Positions 18,775-29,559 of a stretch of DNA of 64,000 nt are shown here, one piece after another. This DNA comes from Unio delphinus. Lineage: Eukaryota; Mollusca; Bivalvia; Unionida; Unionidae. Location of the stretch: positions 812,001 through 876,000 of the forward strand of contig JAQISU010000248.1 in NCBI GenBank assembly GCA_029339505.1, given 5' to 3'. Position numbers and translations under genes: made by a program. The notes under the pieces are model-generated. The model was not told the DNA's origin, made no database searches, and worked only from the letters and a program-made list of their open reading frames with translations. Each line of letters starts with the position of its first letter. Within the stretch, counting starts at the first letter, position 1.

Positions 18775-19009
18775 ACAACAGGATAAAAAAAAACAACGAG
18801 AATTTGATATTGATGCTAAATTAATAATTACACTGAAGAAACAACAGAATAATCACTGCGCGAGTTGCAATTGTATAATGCATTGGCAGTATTCGGATAA
18901 GGATCCTCGCCAATTCACCGTAGACAGAAAAAATAACAATCTCGGTCATGTCAGAAATAATGTGATGTTGACTTGTCTTGAGTGCAATAGACGCAACGGT
19001 GCTAGTTAA
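18728..19009 (+). CDS. Polymerase fusion, C-terminal HNH nuclease domain
   Basis: This frame overlaps the end of the helicase frame and encodes CASC (residues 44-47), FTVDR (63-67), a conserved Asn/His stretch (LGHVRNNV, 72-79) and CLECN (83-87). These are the zinc-binding and catalytic elements of a compact HNH nuclease. The upstream part aligns in style with the helicase tail, so it is the C-terminal domain of the same protein displaced by one extra A in the run at about 18755-18761. It ends 7 bases inside the convergent integrase gene. Confidence 0.75.
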   Translation: MILMLASLIKKLSGYKQQDKKKQREFDIDAKLIITLKKQQNNHCASCNCIMHWQYSDKDPRQFTVDRKNNNLGHVRNNVMLTCLECNRRNGAS

Positions 19010-19945
19010 GACCATGCGGTGGCAATTGAGTATCCTCGGGAATCACTTGTAGTTGTTGTCGAGTAAAACCCCGCTGAGGGGCAGTTGAATCCAGTTTATA
19101 GACTGGAGGTCTACCAGTTGATCGTGTTATACTAGATATCTTATGCGTAGTGACGCTCCAAATAGGATCAGTAGCCCTTTTTCTACCCCCTTCAAGCTCT
19201 CCTGGTTCGTATAAGTACCTCACAATGACATTACTACCAAGAATTGGTTCTTTGAAATCTTTTTGTGGTTGTACGGGTATAGACTTCTTTTTAATAGCGT
19301 TGATAGGTTTCATGTTGATTGTTCTAGTAATCTCGTTATTCAGTGCAGTAATCACAGATGCTAATCTTTTAACCCATTCACGGGATCGCTTTTCTTGAAT
19401 GAATTCTTTTGCGTATTGATATCCAAATAACCGCTCAGCAATCGTCCGATTAAATCATTCTACAATGGCCTGATCGCGATGTAACGCAGTATGCCCTCGT
19501 CGTATTGTGACATTGTGATGTTTCATTGTTGATAACACTACACCCTGAAATTCCTTGCCAGGATCAACTTGTAACAGATTTGGCCAACGCAGAGGACCTC
19601 GTCGATAGTCCTTTCAAATGCAGAAGCGACTTCAGTGGCTGATTTTGTTTTTAACGGTTCTGCTTCTTTGTATCGACTTGCAATATCAACTACGGTTAAA
19701 GCGTATTTGTAACCACGATCATGTGGCAGAAATAATATATCAGCCTGATGAACTTCATTAGGAGCGGTCACATCAAAATGCGAGAATTGAATTTGTTTAG
19801 GCGGTGGTAGATAAATTTGCCATAGTGCCTGTTTGGATAACCAATTAGCCGCAGTGGTTTTTTTCACTTTTGCAGCACTAGCGAGTTTATGGACTGCTGA
19901 TTTACCCCTCCAGTATCCTCTTGGGGAATAATAAATTGATTCCAT
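19002..19945 (-). pseudogene. INT: Polinton integrase (RVE/DDE), interrupted
   Basis: From the ATG at 19945 the frame encodes an N-terminal region (YYSPRGYW then KQALWQIYLP) and the start of the catalytic core with the first Asp in HQADILFLPHD. A frame change occurs at about 19596-19616. The downstream frame has the second Asp (codon 19563-19565, in QVDPG) and the third acidic residue, a Glu at 19458-19460, directly followed by a TGA (19455-19457). After that the frame stays open through the C-terminal SH3/chromo-like part (VRYLYEPGELEGGRKR, PPVYKLDS, GFTRQQLQVIPED) to 19002. The enzyme would insert the element and create the 6-bp duplication. With two lesions it is inactive unless read through. 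Confidence 0.88.
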
Positions 19946-19949
19946 ATTA

Positions 19950-20315
19950 TTAATTACCAGCACCTAACATCAATTTACTTTTCATAGCCGATTTTATCGA
20001 AAATGAAGACAATTTTTCTTTGAAGGATTTATCAGGAATAGCATTTAACGCATGAATTAATTTCACATCTGCTAGATGCCTGTGTTGCAGGTTGCTGCTT
20101 TTATAAGCAACATCATGAAGGTGACAGGCCTTATCAATGGCGTTTATTGGTTCTTCACCGGGTCGGGACTGATTTTGATCATTGAGTCTGATATCAAGTC
20201 TGGTTCCCGGTCCACAGTAGCTATATCCTGGAAGGTGCTTTTCTCCGGGGTACTTTGCCCATGGGGTTCCAGGGAGCTTTGCCAATTTGGCTGCGATATC
20301 ACCTCCTCGTTTTTT
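19950..20315 (-). CDS. Parvovirus-type phospholipase A2, no ATG
   Basis: The translation has the Ca-binding loop YCGPGT and the catalytic helix DKACHLHDVAY with the His-Asp dyad, the signature of the VP1u-type secreted phospholipase A2 fold. In parvoviruses this domain breaches endosomal membranes, and it is also found in some Polintons and adintoviruses. The reading frame opens directly after the TAA of the zinc-ribbon gene (20316-20318), is in the same frame with it, and has no ATG before the active site. Either the two were one protein split by a single stop, or the start was lost. Its stop lies 5 bases before the integrase ATG. Confidence 0.8.
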   Translation of the reverse strand, partial: KKRGGDIAAKLAKLPGTPWAKYPGEKHLPGYSYCGPGTRLDIRLNDQNQSRPGEEPINAIDKACHLHDVAYKSSNLQHRHLADVKLIHALNAIPDKSFKEKLSSFSIKSAMKSKLMLGAGN

Positions 20316-20468
20316 TTAAAAATCAGATCTCATAGACACAAATCTAAATTTCTTTGTACCACATTGCACGCATTTACCAGAAAGCGCTGATCGGTTATTT
20401 TTAGTTGTAACCGTCGTCACATCATCTGTGCCAGTACGCGTTTTACACTTCACACAATATAGATCCAT
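20316..20468 (-). CDS. Zinc-ribbon protein, 50 aa
   Basis: A complete small gene: ATG at 20468, stop TAA at 20316-20318. It encodes Cys pairs at residues 5/8 (YCVKC) and 33/36 (CVQCG) with a TTKNNRSA segment between them, a small zinc ribbon of a type I recognise as recurring in Polintons and large DNA viruses. A role in transcription or DNA binding is possible, but none is established here. The start is 17 bases from the plus-strand ATG at 20486, so the two genes probably share a promoter region. Confidence 0.75.
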   Translation of the reverse strand: MDLYCVKCKTRTGTDDVTTVTTKNNRSALSGKCVQCGTKKFRFVSMRSDF

Positions 20469-20485
20469 AATTTATGTATAGAAAT

Positions 20486-21144
20486 ATGGATATAATTGAT
20501 TTTCAGCGACTAAAACAAGAGAACCAATTAAGCATCATGCAGCGCTACCAAACTCTATCCGGATGATTATAATCGGGCCATCTGGATCCGGTAAAACGCA
20601 ATTGTTGCTCAATTTAATAATGAGATGGATGAAGTGGGATAAGTTGTATTTAATTGCCCCTAGCGTAGATGATCAACGATGTTATGAAGTGTTAAAGGAT
20701 TTTAACGAGAATGCATCAGAAATTAAGGGTGAGAACGCCATTGAATTTATAACCGATATCGATGAAGCACCGAGTATTGATGATATTGATGGAGATATTA
20801 ACAATTTAGTCGTATACGACGATATAATGTTGAATAAACAAAAAAATCCTGCTAGAATATTTTCCCGTGGGCGTCACAAAAACACTGACGTGATATATGT
20901 CACTCAACGCTACACTCAGGTTCCAAAAGTCATCAGAGATAACTGCAATATTCTTTCTGTATTCAATGGAGTTGATACTCATACTCTTAGAAATATTTGG
21001 CAGACATGGTGTTCTGATATGGACTTCAATCAATTTCGAGATTTCTTTAGTCATGCTCAGTCGACTCCGCACGGATTCGCAACAATAAATTTGCATGATC
21101 CTCGGACACGATATCGTATCGGACTTGATCAAATATTCCGTTAA
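20486..21144 (+). CDS. ATP: Genome-packaging ATPase (FtsK/HerA, A32-like)
   Basis: The frame from 20563 encodes Walker A IIGPSGSGKT (residues 3-12), Walker B NLVVYDDIM (81-89) and the downstream TQRY sensor-like motif (114-117), ending at 21144. This is the packaging motor that drives DNA into the capsid. Family-like sequence (REPIKHHAALP) continues upstream of 20563 in the same frame but without an ATG. The only upstream ATG, at 20486, is in another frame and closes at 20562. A one-base shift near 20498-20505 would connect them, so the N-terminus is probably frameshifted. The 3' end (from 21121) lies inside the right terminal repeat. Confidence 0.88.
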
Positions 21145-21397
21145 AATCGTAAAAGAATTATTAACCCAGAACTGAAAACTTTAGCAGCAGAGAGGGTGGA
21201 TGACCACATCGTTGCGAGCAAAATCGTAAAATCTCCGTTTTTGCAAAAATGGAGACTTTTTTTTGGTTAAATGAGATTTGTTGGAAACCTGATATTTTGT
21301 TCGAAAACGTAGTCTATAGGCCATATTTTGTTCGAAAACCTTATCTGGAAGCCTTATTTTTGCTTGAAAACGTGGTCTGTTCACCCTCTCTGCTGCT
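21121..21397 (-). repeat. Right terminal inverted repeat of the Polinton
   Basis: It is the reverse complement of 6020-6310, lacking the 12-base extra stretch of the left arm. The internal 16-mer is at 21183-21198 and the terminal one at 21382-21397. The inner end overlaps the last eight codons of the ATPase. Confidence 0.9.
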
Positions 21398-21402
21398 ATT
21401 GT
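21397..21402. repeat. Target-site duplication, right copy (TATTGT)
   Basis: This copy matches 6014-6019. Its first T also pairs with the first A of the left terminal repeat, so the duplication could be five or six bases depending on where the element is taken to end. Confidence 0.7.
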
Positions 21403-21840
21403 TGTTTTGTTAAATGTCCTAATAAGATTAACTTTCATTGTTCTAATGGTGACCACTGAAACAAGTGGAAAGTACACGCATTGTCAATGTATTTGCACAC
21501 TGATGCCAGTGTAGATAAAGTCAATAGTCATATTTAAATCTAAATATGCACTTCCGCCAGATATTCTAATACTAATATTGAAGATATGGTGAAGTCCATT
21601 TATTTTTTGGAATTTCTAAATAAAAAACCTTCATCTCTGCTTGTCATTTCTGGTAATCTAACTGGGAATGGCATGTAAACATGCTAGTTTTCAGTGTTAA
21701 GGAATATCCCTAGTTTGTATTGAAGCATGTCTCTGTATATCCTTTTAGACCTAATTAGCATTTCTTTTTAGCATATCTTAAATTGAATGATTGAAGACCT
21801 GTATATATCAGTAGTCTCCAATATGCAAATGAACACATAT
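21403..21840. other. Host non-coding DNA right of the Polinton
   Basis: Nothing supportable is seen. The stretch is AT-rich with frequent stops. Confidence 0.6.
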
Positions 21841-22118
<278 letters not shown>

Positions 22119-23630
22119 GGGAAGAGAGTAATGATGAATGCTTACAGACGTACACATCTTGCATCACCATTTGTTAAATGCTCACAAAACATAAACTTAA
22201 ATAAGTAAAGAAAACCTTTGTACATGCCCTACTGCACAGATTAAGAAAAATAAATATAGAGTTGAAAAATAGATCAAAACAAACACTTTTTGATTGACAT
22301 TCTAGATCTTTGAAACTGAAAGCTATATTTAGAGACAAACTTAACTAGTGAAAATCACCAGAAAACCGAATCATAACATTTATTTTACAAACTAGTGTGG
22401 CGTTGAAGTAGAGGTGATGCATTATGTAAAAAAAGGAAATTAAAAAAACTGTTACCGTCTTCCAATTTTAAAGTCACATATATATATCGGTATTTTACTT
22501 CAGGTTACAACATGCGGTGGTACATTATAATTATATCGTCACTTTTTATTACTAATGTCATCATCATCATCCAGAATAAAAATCCGCTTGTGTCAATACC
22601 TAATTGATAATCACTCAACACAATACGACGATACTATATATTTCTTAAGGTCCTGACGATATGCGTAGCGTGTTCTTAACTCATTTTATATTACTTCCTT
22701 TCTTCTTATTTCTAACTCTGCCCACCACTTCAGGAACATTTCCTGGTGTCGAAGAAAAGCACCTGGGTTCTGAAATAGACGCAAACTCATTTCAAGGAAA
22801 CCATGTCACGATGTCGATCAATCTATATGGATACCTATGTACCCAATTATTTATCCAGTAATTAGTATATATACTGCAGCCGAAACTAATGTTTGGACGG
22901 TAAATACATAAGAAAATTACATGACCAGAGAGAGGAACCACGTTACATAAAATGCAGTCTCCCACCAAGACAAAGTTGAAGGTAGATTCAATGATATTAT
23001 TTCACAAATTAAAATAATCTCTAAACTAGATAGTAATTTCGGATATAAAATTTAATTAAATATTACGAGATCTATCTATGCTGACAACATGCAAACACTA
23101 ATATGATTTGCATTTGGTTTTTTCAAAATATAGAAATACCTCGTCTCTATACAGTATTATATAAACAGTCTTAGAATGTGTATTGGGTACCTGAGCTTGA
23201 CACGAAGTAAACTATGTCTCAACAAAAGGTAATTTATATTTTGCATTAGCATTTTGAAGACATGATAGTTAAAAACAGACAGTTAGACGATAATATGTTA
23301 GGGACGTGATGTAGATAAATAGGACATATTTGTACACTGTTAAAGTTAGTGAACATCTTGCAACATATCTTTATAAAAAATAAATATGCAATTTATAGAA
23401 AACGTGTTCAACGAAACACAGTCAATAATTAGTTAGTATATTACGTATTTTAAAGTGTTTTGGTTCAGAATCAATCATCGGAAATTATCAAAGAGAACAT
23501 AACTTAATAACTATTTAGCCCTTTGAGATGATTAATCAATCATTCACAAATGGTGCAATCAGATTTTGGAAATATGGTTTTATTTGCTTATTGATACAAT
23601 CTGAAAATAATTCGTCATGCAAAACGTCCG

Positions 23631-23664
<34 letters not shown>

Positions 23665-26600
23665 CATTTAAATTGAATACATAAAGAAATTCGGCCATGG
23701 CAATTATCTAATACATACTATTATATTATATCAACGAAATTATGCTCTATATGTAGATCTTCTACATGGTGCAGCTGAAACTCTACTTATCTACATTTGT
23801 ATTAATAAACAGCTTATAATCGGTCCAATGTACCTTACAAAATTAACAAAATTACATAATTGCTAAAAGAATACGATTTTTTTTAAGCCAAATTTAAATT
23901 GTTCATATTATTCCAAAAAAACCACCAAAAGAGCCTTCGGTCATTACAGTCCAGTAATTTGCACAAATTTCAGTCAAGTATGGTAATATATTATATTAAA
24001 CAAAACGAACATAAAAATACATATAGATGAAAGAATGGTTAACTAAGCCTAACTACATATCTAATTTTTACAAACAAGACTACCTCTCTATAGTTTTCTC
24101 TACATCCAGTTGCAGTTATTTATACTGAATATGAAACCATATGAACAATCAACCAAATATACAATTAAATATAGAAGTGTATGGTTCTCAAAATATCGCT
24201 TTGTTATAATGTTGAAAGAAAATAGGAGGTAACATACATTATTCATTTAGTGAGAACTTATAGGAGAGAAAGACCATCGAATATACAGCCCGATACAAGG
24301 AAATAGTCAATACAGCGAGGAATTGAGGATTGACAGAACAATATTGACTTTGAATCCTTGCTACTAAATCGTACAAATGTATCACCTGTTGATAGTAGGT
24401 TTATTAGAGTTTCCCATTATTGATAAGTTCAGATGGGATGTTGTCTACTCCAGATGCCTTTCCATTCTTCAGCAGAATTCGAATATAGTTGTTCAAACTA
24501 GATAAAATGAATTTTTGGCCAAAGCATAACAACAAGGTTGAAACAAGAATGAAAGAAGCAAAAACAGAAAAGTAATGAAACAACAACATAAAACACGCCT
24601 GTATCTTACAATCTTACAACATATACGTTTGTGCCTTCTATATAATAAATAAAACAGCGTTGGCGTTGGATTAATGTTGCGCAATGAAGGAAGCTTATCA
24701 ATTTTATTTTTACGCTGCACTTCATTACGCTATCACACATGTGCACATCATGTCTTTAAAGGCGTTTGTTTATAGATCAATATATTCCCTATCATGCTTA
24801 GATACTGGTGTAATCGGGAATCGAAGCATTCCATTTTCGCTTATTTCACAACAGACTGCTTGATGATCCTTTAGAGACGAAATATTGTCAGTACAGTAAC
24901 GCTAACCTAACATCAACCGTACGCTATTAAATACTCTGCTTATTGGATTATGAATACCATATACATGCATAAATGTGTAGATCTAAACAAACTGTTAGTA
25001 TACAACACTAAATTCTCTATTATGGTAGCAAACATGATGCGGTTGTTATAAAAAAAATATATTGTGGCTTACAATCTGTCCACAATGAAAAAAAAATATA
25101 AAAAAATAAAGAATTTCTAAAGTTAATATAATTTTCTTTTAGCCATTTCACACCTGACTAACTTCTTACAAATGGATTTGGTTTTGACAGAAGTGTTGCT
25201 GTATTGATAGATAAGTATTTCTAGTCTAACAAATAATTTCACCGCTGGTGTATATGCAAAAGCTTAGCTTAGTCTTAAGTCTTTTCTGAAACGCAAAGCA
25301 AGGCAAGAAGCTATAACAATAAACTGAAATAATTAAGCTAAAACATACACAGCGAAATTCAATCGATCACCACTACATAGTGTAAGATGTACTTTATATA
25401 TGGAACTAAGTAAAAAAGTATCAAGCGTTTCACTGTTATATCAAATTCTGAAGCTGACATATTTAGACGCAACCAAGTAAAATAACAAAGTATTTTATGC
25501 AACTAATAATATAGTATTAACTATACGGCGAGACGTTATTATTATTAGAATAAATCCGTGAGCTAGAACTCAACGGAGGCGTTAGAAATAAAAACACGGT
25601 TGGATACGGAGACTAAAACTGAGTAACGGCAGAATGGAAGCAGCTGGATTGGGTTTGGCATAATTAGTTGCTTGCATGGTTGTTCTCTGAGTTTCTAATT
25701 GCTTACTTTAACACTGACATATAGTCTTTAAAAGTCAGATAAAGAAAAAGAACAAAGACTAAAAACATTAATCAGAACTATGGACATGGGGATTAAGATT
25801 TAGTGTTAATCATCAACAAGTTTAAGAAAGGCAAGACTATTATTATGTAACGAGGAACAAAGTTAAACTATACAGAAAGTAAAAAAATATACTATATGAC
25901 AAGGAGACAAAATATTAGACTAAATAAGGAAAGAAATGGATGGATACATGTAAATTAGAAGCTCTGATAGCGAACATGGTGTTTATGAATGCCAGAATAA
26001 GAGATACAATAGAAAACACCCTCAGAAAGACTCCTTTATTTTGACTAAACCAATTTCTCCCATATAAATAAAAAGCAGTTTTCAGTTACGCTCAAAACAG
26101 GTTCATCAATCGCACGATGCATGATGGTACAATCACATTTACTACATAAGTTGTAATTTTAAATATCATGTTAAAGACTAGATGACATAACTGGATATTA
26201 CAATATTCAAAAGGACTCAAAACAGCTTGTTATGGAACAGAATAACAAGAATTATCGATAACTGTTTTTGAATTCCTTGAGAAAACAAGAATCTCTGTGA
26301 TAATATGTCACGAAGAGACGTGGATAAAATATTAATTCGTATTTCACACAGTGGTAGTGTACGAAAACACACAATATCGCGACTTAGGAACCAGACAAAA
26401 AAGAAAGGTTAAAAAGATGTTGGATACGCAGGAAATATTGAGAGATTCAATATCTTATCTTCTGTAATACTAGACCTAGGTATAGGGAAATTGCTGAATA
26501 GATATATTTTCCCCAGTTTTTAAAACAACCTAAAGACAAACAGTGAGTTTCTAGTTATAAGACTGTCATAGCAGTCAATTACATCATTTAAAAGCTGAAC

Positions 26601-27690
26601 TAAGAGGCTAAGGAAAGCCTATTGTGATGAATTAACACTTGCATTATAACGGTTTAAATGATCTCAACAAATACGTGGATAACGATGCTGACGTTAACAC
26701 ATTGAGGATTTAAACATACCGATGATTTTGTAACGTTGGAAGCAAAGAACAATCTAATATAAATAACCAAATAATGGAGGCAAACGGCAACAATATAATT
26801 AGTAAAGAAAGCATAACTAGACCTCCAAAACAACTTACGATTGAATGTCTGCAGATCTGAGCGAGTAGATCAAAACTATACACGAGGATACATGTTTTGC
26901 AAGAACTTAAATGCTGAAAATAAAAAATTCAATATACATTCCAAACATATTCCTAATGGCATAATGCAAAATAGCAGAGCAGCACAATGTATCATTGACG
27001 TAATAGGCAAAAGAATGCAAGGAACAACACGAGGTTTCCCATTTACAACAAACGTTTACAACATAAATATCTGGGTTAAAAATAAAATAGATACAAGTGT
27101 TATGCAATGTCCTAACCTTGGTATGATTAGAACAAAGGTAGACAGCAAACGCACTGGCATTAAATGTTTTTCGACAAAAAGCATTTGGCAAATAATAATG
27201 CCATGAATCATAAAATTATTAGAATTGAAAGAGGAAATCAACGCCTCAGTTGGTAGTGCGATGAGAGAAAATAACGTATGCGTGGATATATATTAATTAC
27301 TCTAATACAATTAGATTCAGAATCGAAAATGTAGATTTAAAATAGCATAATCAACCAAGAATCATAATGTAAAATATAGTTTTAATCACTACAGTGGATT
27401 TTGGATAGTTTAAAAGCTGACATATTACCTACAATGCAGCTGAACATTATGTTCCTTTATATGTGATTGAAAATAATATGCATGATACATATAATCATTC
27501 AAATTTACACGCAGTTTTAATCGGTTTATATTCGGGAGGCTTGTAGAAAGAAATATATTGTTCGGTGTAATGTTTAAATCTTCGTCAGTATAATATGTAA
27601 CTGAAATTGGATGATAATAACAACGGGATAAGTTATGAAAGAATACTTATACACAGACACACACATACACACACACAAATAAATAAATAA
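22119..27690. other. Host DNA without supported genes
   Basis: A possible signal-peptide-like frame starts at 22661 (Met, then a Leu/Phe-rich stretch ending in TTSG), but no domain or splice partner supports it. An (AT)n run is at 23632-23662. A small LINE fragment on the minus strand is listed separately. Otherwise only short stop-dense frames are seen. Confidence 0.5.
24404..24480 (-). mobile_element. LINE reverse-transcriptase fragment
   Basis: The minus-strand translation contains LKNGKASGVDNIPSELI, matching the conserved entry segment of LINE-type reverse transcriptases (GKA.G.D.IP.E). Only about 25 codons remain before a stop, and nothing on either side continues the domain, so it is a short relic. 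Confidence 0.6.
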
Positions 27691-27692
27691 AG

Positions 27693-27770
<78 letters not shown>
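27655..27770. repeat. (AC)n/(AT)n microsatellite
   Basis: A short AC run is followed by AAAT repeats and about 75 bases of AT. It lies just left of the point where the Polinton relic starts. Confidence 0.95.
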
Positions 27771-27772
<2 letters not shown>

Positions 27773-27912
27773 CGTATAACATTAAACTTTTACTTGTTTA
27801 AGCATGTGTGTGCTATAGCGAGAACATTTTCTCTCATTATTGTAATGTTTAATTTTTTTAAATATTTTTAATATTTTAATATTTTAATCTCATTTTTTTA
27901 CATTACCGGTTG

Positions 27913-28036
27913 CAGTGACCCACCAATATGCGTTATAGAAGTATTAAATCAACTCAACGCTATTTCATTATCGGGAAAACCACCACATAAGACCGTACAT
28001 GAATATACGAGTAATCGTTTGTTAGAGAGATCTTAG
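27913..28036 (+). pseudogene. Polinton relic: protease C-terminal fragment
   Basis: About 40 codons align with the last part of the adenain-like protease, starting just before the catalytic Cys (DPPIC) and ending at a TAG. The residue after the Cys is Val rather than Gly. The N-terminal two thirds, with His and Asp, are absent. Confidence 0.8.
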
Positions 28037-28042
28037 TGTATA

Positions 28043-29127
28043 ATGTTTGATATTTGGGGGAGATCTTTATCAAGCCTGAAAAAAACCCACCACGGAAATA
28101 TCTGCAACCGGTGACGTAAAAATATAATCGAAGATGAAATAGCTGGGATGTTAAACCTCGCAAGTGTGGGTCCCAATAAAGTATTTGTATTTCAAGATCG
28201 TCTGGGTAATTTGAAAACTAGTAATGTTTCCCTGGATGATATTTTGGTTAAACAACGCGATGCAGTAAAAGATATTATCGCGTTTTTTTCTGATCAGGGT
28301 AAACTCAAACCGGGTGTACTTGTTTAAACTATTGTGGATAGAATTAATAATTTAGAACCATTAAAAAACTACGCGATGAATACGACGACTAACTAAATTC
28401 GATCGGTTTTCTGAATTACAGAAGAAGTATAATTGACAGTATTGACAAACCTCTATTAGATTTCTTTGGAATTCCAACGGTGACCACACCGAAATTCACG
28501 GAGATAAAAACCTCCATGGATAATTTGTCAAAGTTGCGATCCGATTGTAACGCTCATGTATCTCAATTTACTACGTTACGTAAAAACTTTAACAGGACCG
28601 ATGACGTCATTGATATTTTTTTTGTTAAAAAAAAATGCGAAACCCGATGATGTAAAAATAGATCTCGTTGGTATTATCACAAAACTAGATAAAATAACAG
28701 CGATTAATCGGCGAATAGAAGTTACTCGCGAAGATATTAAAACGACCAACGGTGTCATCAGGAATGATCTACCGACGATGATAGAAAAACTTGAAAAAAT
28801 GAAATCCCTCACGAACAAAAAAGTATTATAAATAACGTTTACGCGATTCAACACGGATCATTTACGTGGACACCATCCACTAACATGTTAAATATCACCG
28901 CGGCCGTCAAAGGTATTTATCGATTATCACTACTGTCGCCGACTCAGTTTAGTATTTCATGAACGAGTTCATCTGGGGTCAACAATATGATATCAACAAT
29001 CATCGAGAAGGAAACAACTGCACTATTCACAATAGTATCCACTGATACTAATTTGGCTAGGGTGTCAGTAACAGAATATGTGGAATTCGTAGCGGATTTA
29101 AGTAAACAACTGAATCGAATTATGTTG
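28043..29127 (+). pseudogene. Polinton relic: fibre-like protein
   Basis: The ATG at 28043 begins FDIWGRSL, matching the fibre gene start of the intact element. Only one copy of the SLDDILVKQR repeat is present (about 28227-28315), against three in the intact element. A TAA at 28325 and frame changes interrupt it. The beta-rich C-terminal part is recognisable at about 28840-29127. Confidence 0.8.
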
Positions 29128-29138
29128 TAATAAATGAA

Positions 29139-29540
29139 ATGTCATCATTGGCAATGTCACAGCAATATCGCTATGATCAGGTCAGAGAATTTCAAACTAA
29201 ACTCAAAACACTCACTGATGAGCATGAAGTAAAAATAAAAAAATACCGACGAAGAATCACCGAAGTTGATGTTACCGTGTACTCGGAATCAGGTGTTATC
29301 ACCGGAACTTGTATAATACTATCCTCGGCGACAATGATTGCCCCGATAGCTGTTCCTATATGCACATCAGCGACGACAACAATCGTGGAAATTATTTCAA
29401 TAATAACAAAAAAAATATTATCATGCAGCCAGCGTAAACTGCAGGATTACGCAGTTAGGTTCCATGTTGTGTCAACCGCATACTTCCAATTTCAGCGATG
29501 GTACATGTTTATGATTCTGCGATGTCAAAATTAGAAAAGC
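29139..29540 (+). pseudogene. Polinton relic: membrane protein
   Basis: The frame reads from ATG 29139 with the same YRYDQVREFQ start and the hydrophobic hairpin, but the C-terminal part is frame-shifted after about 29490. The downstream end overlaps the surface-protein start once, without the 151-bp duplication of the intact element. Confidence 0.75.
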
Positions 29541-29559
29541 AACATGAGTGTAATAACAA

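Larger units (their letters stand above)
15082..19009 (+). pseudogene. DNA polymerase-SF1 helicase-HNH fusion gene (interrupted)
   Basis: One gene appears to run through the four frames listed next. From N to C it has Lys/Arg-rich repeats, a polymerase-like core (motif A near 16747, motif C near 17508), a superfamily-1 helicase and an HNH nuclease domain. It is interrupted by a TAG and frame changes in the repeat region (15082-15290), a frame change at an A run (16114-16120), an in-frame TGA (16948-16950) and a frame change at another A run (about 18755-18761). Canonical Polinton polymerases are protein-primed B-family enzymes without a helicase; this fused arrangement is unusual. It would replicate the element. 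As it stands, a full-length product needs frameshifting and readthrough, so I treat it as a recent pseudogene. Confidence 0.75.
6020..21397. mobile_element. Maverick/Polinton transposon, near full length, partly decayed
   Basis: About 15.4 kb bounded by inverted terminal repeats that start AGCAGCAGAGAGGGTG and end with its reverse complement, with a probable 6-bp target duplication. It encodes the Polinton hallmark set: retroviral-type integrase, B-family-like DNA polymerase, packaging ATPase, adenain-like protease and double-jelly-roll capsid protein. Accessory genes include a fibre-like repeat protein, phospholipase A2, zinc ribbon and an HNH homing endonuclease. Length and termini match the family (usually 15-20 kb, 5'-AG ends, 6-bp duplication). 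Several genes are interrupted, so this copy is probably not autonomous. The long terminal repeats remain similar to each other, so it is much younger than the relic at 27.9-32.2 kb. Confidence 0.93.

Noticed and set aside
22661..22861. Signal-peptide-like frame
   Set aside because: The hydrophobic start is plausible, but no domain follows, no partner exon was found and AT-rich DNA produces such frames by chance.
27242..27275. A-box-like sequence CCTCAGTTGGTAGTGCG
   Set aside because: No B box or cloverleaf follows within 100 bases.
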